A stretch of 9,598 nt of DNA from Spirochaetaceae bacterium (GTDB taxonomy: Bacteria > Spirochaetota > Spirochaetia > Treponematales > Breznakiellaceae). How positions within the stretch are numbered: the first letter of the stretch is position 1; every line of letters begins with the position of its first letter. Of this stretch, positions 6,844-9,598 are shown piece by piece. Location of the stretch: contig JAITJK010000251.1 of NCBI GenBank assembly GCA_031278935.1, positions 1 to 9,598 on the forward strand, in the 5' to 3' direction. The position numbers and the translations under genes were made by a program. A model generated the notes under the pieces. The model had not been told where the DNA came from and made no database searches. It saw only the letters and a program-made list of their open reading frames with translations.

Positions 6844-8943
6844 ATGGTGAAAAAAGTCCCGGCATTATACGAACTAAGGCTTATGGGTATACCTACCCTC
6901 CCTGCAAGGGAAGTGAAGCGCTCCTGTAAGGGCGTTGCCTTACCCATACGGGAGCGCTTATGCCTTGTGGCGGCGCTGCTGTGCTTGTGGGGGCTGCCCG
7001 CACAGGCTCAAGAAGAGGAAGACTGGGAGGACTACCTGGACATAGGGGCCGAGGACCGGGGGATTACCCTCACCGGGACCGAAGAGACCACCCAGCAGAT
7101 GAAGGTGATCGATCAAGAGGAGATCGCCCGGCGGAACGCCCAGGACCTGGCGAGCCTTTTGGAGGATGTCCTGGATATTGGGGTTACGCGGTACGGGGCC
7201 TATGGAAACCAGACGGAGCTCAATATGCGGGGCTTTGATACGGAACGGATCGCCATCCTCATCGACGGGGTTCCGGCTAATTCCCCTCGGTCTGGGGACT
7301 TTGACGTGAGCCAAGTGGATCTGCACCAGGTGGAACGAATTGAGGTCATCTACGGCGGATCCGATACCAAGTACAACCTATCCGGGGCCCTAGGGGGGGT
7401 TATTAACATCATCACGGTGAAGCGCCAGGAGCCGGGCCTCACCGTGAATGGGACGCTTACCAACACGGGGTATCTGCCTGGGCCCTATGTGCGCCGCCAC
7501 GCCGGAGGCGCCCGGGGGGAGCCCCAGGTGGAAGATCTGGTGGACCTACAGTCCTTAAGCCTGGGGGCGGGGTACGGAACCAAGGCCTTTTCTCTTAAAA
7601 CCTCTCTCTTTGGAAACCGGGCGGGGAACCACTATCTATACCAAGACGACTACGGCTTTGCCCGGCGCAAAGAAAGCAACGAGATTCTGGACTTGGGAGG
7701 CGGGGCCTCCCTGATGTGGACCCTGCCCAAGGACGCCACCCTGGTTTCGGATACCAAGGCCTACTACGCCCATAAGAACTTCCCCATTACCCCGAACTCC
7801 GTGGGCTTTGCTCTCGCGGAGGACCTGCAACTGAGCGAGCATCTGCTCTTCAACGCCCCGGTGTTCTTGCGGGAGGATCTAAGTAGTGAGGCTTCCCTGT
7901 CCTATCAGTTTTCCCAAACCCATTACGGGGTGGACTACGAAAGCCGGGATCACGCGCTCTGGGGGCTCTACCGGGTGGGCTTCTATCCATCCCAGCGCTG
8001 GACCTTCCGGGCTGGCGGGGACTGGCGGTTCTTGTACATCCATACCCAGAGCCTTACCGAGACCGAGGGCGAGAAGACCGGTAACCAAGGAGGGCTGTAT
8101 GTAACCGGTGAATACGCCCCGGTACGGACGGTACTCCTTATCGCTTCGGTGAAGGGGGTTACAGACACGAAACACGCCGCAGTGATCCCGAAGTTGGGCC
8201 TTCGCTGGGAGGCGCTGCCGTCCCTGGTGGTGAAACACAACTATTTTCGTAGTTTCAAATTTCCCGACTTTGACGACCTCTACTACCGTAGCCTGGACAG
8301 TATGTTTGTGGGGAACCCGGCCCTCCGGCCCGAAGACGGCTTAGGAGTGGACTTAAGCGGCGAGTGGACGGTGCAGGACCGGTTTATGCTTACGGGGACC
8401 CTCTACGGCCAATGGACCGAAGATTCTATCCACTGGATCAAGAGCGCTGGGGGTCGCTGGTCTCCGGAAAATATCGGCACGGCGTTTTTATTCGGCGCGG
8501 AGGCACGACCTGAGGTACGGCTGGCTATCAACCGAGGGGGCTTTACGGCCCTTATTCTGGGGCTCACCTATCAATACCAGTTGAGCTGGCTGTTAAGTGG
8601 GGAAGCGGATTTTGCCGACAGCTACCGGATTCCCTATATGCCTACCCAACGACTGGGTGCATCCGTGGACCTGCGCTGGAAGACCGGGTCGCTCTTACTT
8701 TCTGGCCACTACGAGACCACCCGCTACGGGGATACCTTGAATCAACTCGTGCTTAAGCCCTACGGTATTGTTCATCTCACGGTTAATCAGCAAGTCGGGA
8801 AGGGTCTCACGCTTTTTGGGGTGGTGCGGAATATGCTGAACGCCCACTATGAGTCTTTTGCAGGGTATTATATGCCGGGCCTTTCCTTTTCCCTGGGCCT
8901 TCGCACGAGGCTGCCCCTCGCCTCCGGGACGGGTCATGAGTGA
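6844..8943 (+). CDS. TonB-dependent outer-membrane receptor
   Basis: A 699-residue receptor that imports a scarce ligand, classically a metal chelate or cobalamin, across the outer membrane using TonB-ExbBD energy. The signal peptide has a hydrophobic core LCLVAALLCLWG (39-50) and a cleavage site after AQA (53-55). Its N-region is unusually long, about 38 residues. A TonB-box-like segment GITLTGTEET (73-82) precedes the plug domain (about 84-193), where LNMRGFDTERIAILIDGVPA and the ERIEVIYGG and GALGGVINIIT segments are textbook. A 22-strand barrel fills 200-699, with the family motif GNPALRPE at 490-497 and a terminal strand LSFSLGLRTRL. The ATG follows the lipoprotein stop by three bases and has GAGGGAG at 6828-6834. 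The later in-frame ATG (6883) has poorer spacing. A nested inverted repeat (6916-6959) lies within the leader. Ligand is unknown; the ModE-like neighbour suggests an oxyanion or metal chelate. Confidence 0.93.
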   Translation: MVKKVPALYELRLMGIPTLPAREVKRSCKGVALPIRERLCLVAALLCLWGLPAQAQEEEDWEDYLDIGAEDRGITLTGTEETTQQMKVIDQEEIARRNAQDLASLLEDVLDIGVTRYGAYGNQTELNMRGFDTERIAILIDGVPANSPRSGDFDVSQVDLHQVERIEVIYGGSDTKYNLSGALGGVINIITVKRQEPGLTVNGTLTNTGYLPGPYVRRHAGGARGEPQVEDLVDLQSLSLGAGYGTKAFSLKTSLFGNRAGNHYLYQDDYGFARRKESNEILDLGGGASLMWTLPKDATLVSDTKAYYAHKNFPITPNSVGFALAEDLQLSEHLLFNAPVFLREDLSSEASLSYQFSQTHYGVDYESRDHALWGLYRVGFYPSQRWTFRAGGDWRFLYIHTQSLTETEGEKTGNQGGLYVTGEYAPVRTVLLIASVKGVTDTKHAAVIPKLGLRWEALPSLVVKHNYFRSFKFPDFDDLYYRSLDSMFVGNPALRPEDGLGVDLSGEWTVQDRFMLTGTLYGQWTEDSIHWIKSAGGRWSPENIGTAFLFGAEARPEVRLAINRGGFTALILGLTYQYQLSWLLSGEADFADSYRIPYMPTQRLGASVDLRWKTGSLLLSGHYETTRYGDTLNQLVLKPYGIVHLTVNQQVGKGLTLFGVVRNMLNAHYESFAGYYMPGLSFSLGLRTRLPLASGTGHE
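6916..6959. repeat. Nested inverted repeat inside the TonB receptor leader
   Basis: Outer arms AAGCGCTCC (6916-6924) and GGAGCGCTT (6951-6959) are perfect over nine pairs. Inner arms GTAAGG (6926-6931) and CCTTAC (6938-6943) add six pairs around the loop GCGTTG. The two stems are separated by one base on the left and seven on the right. The structure encodes residues 25-38 of the receptor, the odd long N-region of its signal peptide. It may be an operator, an attenuator or an mRNA stability hairpin. It is followed at 6960 by an out-of-frame ATG. Confidence 0.7.
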
Positions 8944-9334
8944 TGAGCCCCTGGACCCCAGGTCACGGCCGGTGAAGCCGGTGGTCAAGGTGTTTCTGGT
9001 ACATCCTGAGGAGGAGCGATCCTTTTGTGGCCCTGGGATGATACGACTGCTTATGGCTATTGAAGAGACCGGGAACGTGCGCCGGGCCTGTGAACAGATG
9101 CGGATGTCCTACAGCAAGGGCTGGAAATTACTGAGCGCCCTGGAGCAATGGGTAGGGTTTCCCCTGACGGTTCGCCGGCAGGGAGGCAAAGGCGGGGGTG
9201 AAGCCCATCTCACCGACCAAGGCCGGGCCTTTTTAGCGTGGCACCAAGCCTTTCTAAAGGAATGCCAAGAAGCTGTAGACCACATCTTTGCCACCTGCCA
9301 TGGAGGTATAGTCCCTGACGGGCCGCGTCCTTAG
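8936..9334 (+). CDS. Short ModE-like winged-helix transcriptional regulator
   Basis: A 132-residue protein matching the N-terminal DNA-binding domain of ModE, a LysR-type winged helix. Diagnostic segments are FCGPGMIRLLMAIEETGNV (30-48), the recognition-helix region RMSYSKGWKLLSALE (56-70), the wing PLTVRRQGGKGGGEAHLT (76-93) and a trailing dimerisation helix (about 95-120). ModE of E. coli senses molybdate through C-terminal MOP/TOBE domains, which are absent here, so this protein is a stand-alone DNA-binding domain and its signal is unknown. The ATG overlaps the last eight bases of the TonB gene (ATGAGTGA) and has only a weak GGGACGGG upstream, which indicates coupling. A longer in-frame start at 8849 would lie deep inside the receptor gene and is rejected. 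It likely regulates the preceding uptake genes, or other molybdenum or metal genes elsewhere. Terminator-like hairpins follow. Confidence 0.88.
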   Translation: MSDEPLDPRSRPVKPVVKVFLVHPEEERSFCGPGMIRLLMAIEETGNVRRACEQMRMSYSKGWKLLSALEQWVGFPLTVRRQGGKGGGEAHLTDQGRAFLAWHQAFLKECQEAVDHIFATCHGGIVPDGPRP

Positions 9335-9343
9335 AGAACGCCT

Positions 9344-9366
9344 CCAGGGGGCTTCCTCCGGTTTTT
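9344..9366 (+). terminator. Candidate intrinsic terminator after the modE-like gene
   Basis: GGGGG (9347-9351) pairs with CCTCC (9355-9359) with one G-T wobble around the loop CTT. The stem is extended by CC (9344-9345) with GG (9360-9361) past a bulged A, and TTTTT follows at 9362-9366. It starts nine bases after the stop codon at 9334, a position that suits the end of the operon. Confidence 0.55.
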
Positions 9367-9377
9367 AAGCCGTACCG

Positions 9378-9461
9378 CCCTTTCGGGGAACAGTACCGGC
9401 CTCCCGTGTTTGCATACGGAGTAAGCGTATTCAAATACGGACTTCCGGTATTGTAGTACGG
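9378..9461. repeat. Four degenerate 21-bp tandem units
   Basis: Units at 9378-9398, 9399-9419, 9420-9440 and 9441-9461 have exactly equal length. Each ends in TACGG or TACCG (TACCG, TACGG, TACGG, TACGG), usually preceded by an AT-rich core. A preceding GTACCG at 9372-9377 closes a possible fifth unit. The middles have diverged and contain small palindromes such as CGTATT-CA-AATACG (9426-9439). Read on the minus strand the array encodes heptapeptides of the form PYxNTxx three times, then an RY-type unit. Twenty-one bases equals two turns of B-DNA, so repeated protein-binding sites on one face are also possible. Confidence 0.7.
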
Positions 9462-9478
9462 GAGTAAGAAGGAATTCC

Positions 9479-9503
9479 TAGTCCCGAATTTGGGATTATT
9501 TTT
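9479..9503 (+). terminator. Second candidate intrinsic terminator
   Basis: TAGTCCC (9479-9485) pairs with GGGATTA (9492-9498), seven pairs with one G-T wobble, around the loop GAATTT. TTTTT follows at 9499-9503. It would back up the terminator at 9344-9366 for transcription leaving the operon. The stem is only moderately stable. Confidence 0.45.
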
Positions 9504-9598
9504 GTCTGGTAAAGCCAGCCACTCCCTCATCATCGACTATCGAATCACCTTGAATGGTTACTTGAAACGTAGCGGAATTCAACAACATCTCCTTATAC
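9496..9598 (-). CDS. Possible 3' end of a minus-strand gene (partial)
   Basis: On the minus strand a frame is open from the right edge to a TAA at 9498-9496. It gives 33 residues ending NSATFQVTIQGDSIVDDEG and then VAGFTRQK. The alternating hydrophobic pattern resembles a C-terminal beta strand followed by a charged tail. If real, the gene starts beyond the window and converges on the operon, with the hairpin at 9479-9498 between them. AAGGAG then ATG near 9590 could instead be a start for a tiny peptide. A plus-strand frame over the same bases is also open, so this is tentative. Confidence 0.3.
   Translation of the reverse strand, partial: YKEMLLNSATFQVTIQGDSIVDDEGVAGFTRQK

Larger units (their letters stand above)
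9335..9598. other. Right-hand flank without a confident gene
   Basis: After the regulator gene comes a terminator-like hairpin, a 21-bp tandem array, a second terminator-like hairpin and a final segment of about 95 bases that becomes AT-rich like the left flank. A reading frame across the minus strand (9210-9533) and one on the plus strand (9456 to the edge) are both open, but neither has a ribosome-binding site and convincing start. The only partial gene considered is the minus-strand one at 9496-9598. Confidence 0.5.

Noticed and set aside
6844..6960. Cobalamin or molybdenum-cofactor riboswitch before the TonB receptor
   Set aside because: I could not find the conserved core sequences of either class, and the region is in-frame coding sequence with its own ribosome-binding site.
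6960..7238. 92-codon + frame starting at ATG 6960 within the TonB gene
   Set aside because: The protein is Gly/Arg-rich shadow sequence of the receptor plug coding region; only its start next to the inverted repeat was kept as an observation.
8849..8935. 29-residue N-terminal extension of the ModE-like protein
   Set aside because: It is an out-of-frame reading of the receptor's last barrel strands; ModE family members begin close to the FxGPG segment, and ATG 8936 fits.
9378..9461. CRISPR array
   Set aside because: The units are contiguous 21-mers without unique spacers, and the repeats are too diverged; no cas genes are present.
9210..9533. 107-codon minus-strand ORF as a real gene
   Set aside because: It overlaps the ModE-like gene by 125 bases and has no good ribosome-binding site; only the heptad pattern from the 21-bp array is notable.

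Overview
The window is a stretch of bacterial chromosome, GC-rich in its genes and clearly more AT-rich in the flanks. All confident genes are on the + strand. A spirochaete, probably a Treponema-like gut or free-living member, is my best guess. It rests on general protein resemblance, on a TonB receptor paired with a lipoprotein that has a relaxed lipobox, and on a long poly-G tract in a promoter-like region. This is inference and no marker gene proves it.

Layout. Positions 1-439 hold no supportable gene. They carry small hairpins, a 14-base G tract between two near-identical 13-mers, and two candidate promoters. A stand-alone family 1 beta-glycosidase follows (440-1804). An intergenic region of 176 bases (1805-1980) holds a weak terminator-like hairpin, a 10-bp palindrome, and a promoter whose -35 element lies inside a perfect hairpin palindrome. 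From 1981 to 9334 six genes are packed with gaps of 11 bases or less, or overlaps: release factor 1 (prfA), its glutamine methyltransferase (prmC), a Rel/RelA-type (p)ppGpp synthetase, an unrecognised lipoprotein, a TonB-dependent outer-membrane receptor, and a short ModE-like winged-helix regulator. A terminator-like hairpin follows at 9344-9366. The right flank (9335-9598) holds an array of four 21-bp tandem units, a second terminator-like hairpin, and possibly the 3' end of a minus-strand gene.

How the genes work together. PrmC methylates the GGQ glutamine of RF1, so prfA-prmC is a functional pair. Rel links the translation block to starvation signalling. The last three genes look like a self-contained uptake module: a surface or periplasmic lipoprotein, an outer-membrane receptor, and a ModE-type regulator whose usual role is molybdate or related oxyanion homeostasis. 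The substrate cannot be read from the sequence.

Points most worth a second look: the Rel protein has lost most of the HD hydrolase metal ligands yet keeps the RxKD synthetase motif of bifunctional enzymes; the lipoprotein-TonB-ModE module is read through from a translation/stringent-response operon; a nested 9+6 bp inverted repeat lies inside the TonB leader coding region; the 21-bp array could encode PYxNT heptapeptides on the minus strand; and the G14 tract could act as a slippage switch.
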